6,478 nt of DNA. Origin: Thiomargarita sp. Its GTDB lineage: Bacteria; Pseudomonadota; Gammaproteobacteria; Beggiatoales; Beggiatoaceae. Both the position numbers and the translations under genes were made by a program. Numbering within the stretch: the stretch's first letter is position 1; each line of letters opens with the position of its first letter. This document shows, piece after piece, positions 6,455 to 6,478 of the stretch. The DNA lies in the NCBI GenBank assembly GCA_023144675.1, contig JAGLFE010000177.1:1-6478 (forward strand). The letters run 5' to 3'. The notes under the pieces are model-generated. The model had not been told where the DNA came from. It saw only the letters and a list, made by a program, of their open reading frames with translations, and searched no databases.

Positions 6455-6478
6455 TTAAGTAATTGCTCACTCCCCCCA

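Larger units (their letters stand above)
6352..6472. repeat. 14-bp direct repeat pair (GTAATTGCTCACTC)
   Basis: GTAATTGCTCACTC occurs at 6352-6365 and again at 6459-6472 in the same orientation, each followed by a C/T-rich stretch (TCCT and CCCCA). The copies bracket 93 noncoding bases right after the serpin stop. They could be ends or copies of a small dispersed intergenic repeat; the right part is cut by the window edge. Confidence 0.7.

Noticed and set aside
6352..6478. CRISPR array
   Set aside because: Only two copies of a 14-bp sequence at a 107-bp period with no further units; not CRISPR repeat-spacer geometry.

Overview
The window reads as a low-GC, Gram-negative, respiratory bacterium. 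FtsY has the gammaproteobacterial layout: a short acidic N-terminus, then a KKGLFARLKQGLSKTRENL-type membrane-targeting helix, then an NG domain very close to the gammaproteobacterial pattern. Coding regions look moderately AT-rich, and the one long intergenic region is only about 17% GC by hand count. Together with the large multiheme cytochromes, this would fit a Beggiatoaceae/Thiotrichales-like sulfur bacterium. The assignment is inference and the genus is not determinable here.

Region 1 (1-3646, minus strand) is a tightly coupled three-gene respiratory operon. In transcription order it encodes a membrane-anchored heptaheme c-type cytochrome (3646-2735), a four-helix di-heme cytochrome b (2738-2127), and a large membrane-anchored octaheme c-type cytochrome (2130 to beyond the left edge). 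Consecutive genes overlap by 4 bp (ATGA) at both junctions. Together they hold 15 CxxCH motifs plus four candidate heme b histidines, so about 17 hemes. The simplest model is quinol/quinone exchange at cytochrome b, electron relay through the heptaheme protein, and an octaheme terminal protein in the periplasm. The octaheme protein looks like a distant member of the broad octaheme (tetrathionate reductase/hydroxylamine oxidoreductase-like) cytochromes, but its substrate cannot be read from the sequence.

Region 2 (3647-4017) is a 371-bp, very AT-rich divergent intergenic region that must hold promoters for both sides. No gene is visible in it.

Region 3 (4018-6349, plus strand) holds ftsY, the signal recognition particle receptor GTPase, followed after 73 bp by a complete exported serpin. 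The serpin has an inhibitory-type hinge and a predicted Arg at P1. The usual ftsE/ftsX neighbours do not follow ftsY.

Region 4 (6350-6478) is noncoding and repeat-bearing. It contains a 14-bp direct repeat about 107 bp apart, an adjacent imperfect tandem repeat including GTAGGTCGGGTTA, and a possible promoter with wide spacing. It may be a short dispersed intergenic element cut by the window edge.

The most interesting items are the unassigned 17-heme module, with an octaheme subunit carrying a roughly 257-residue heme-free segment between hemes 7 and 8, and the bacterial secreted serpin.
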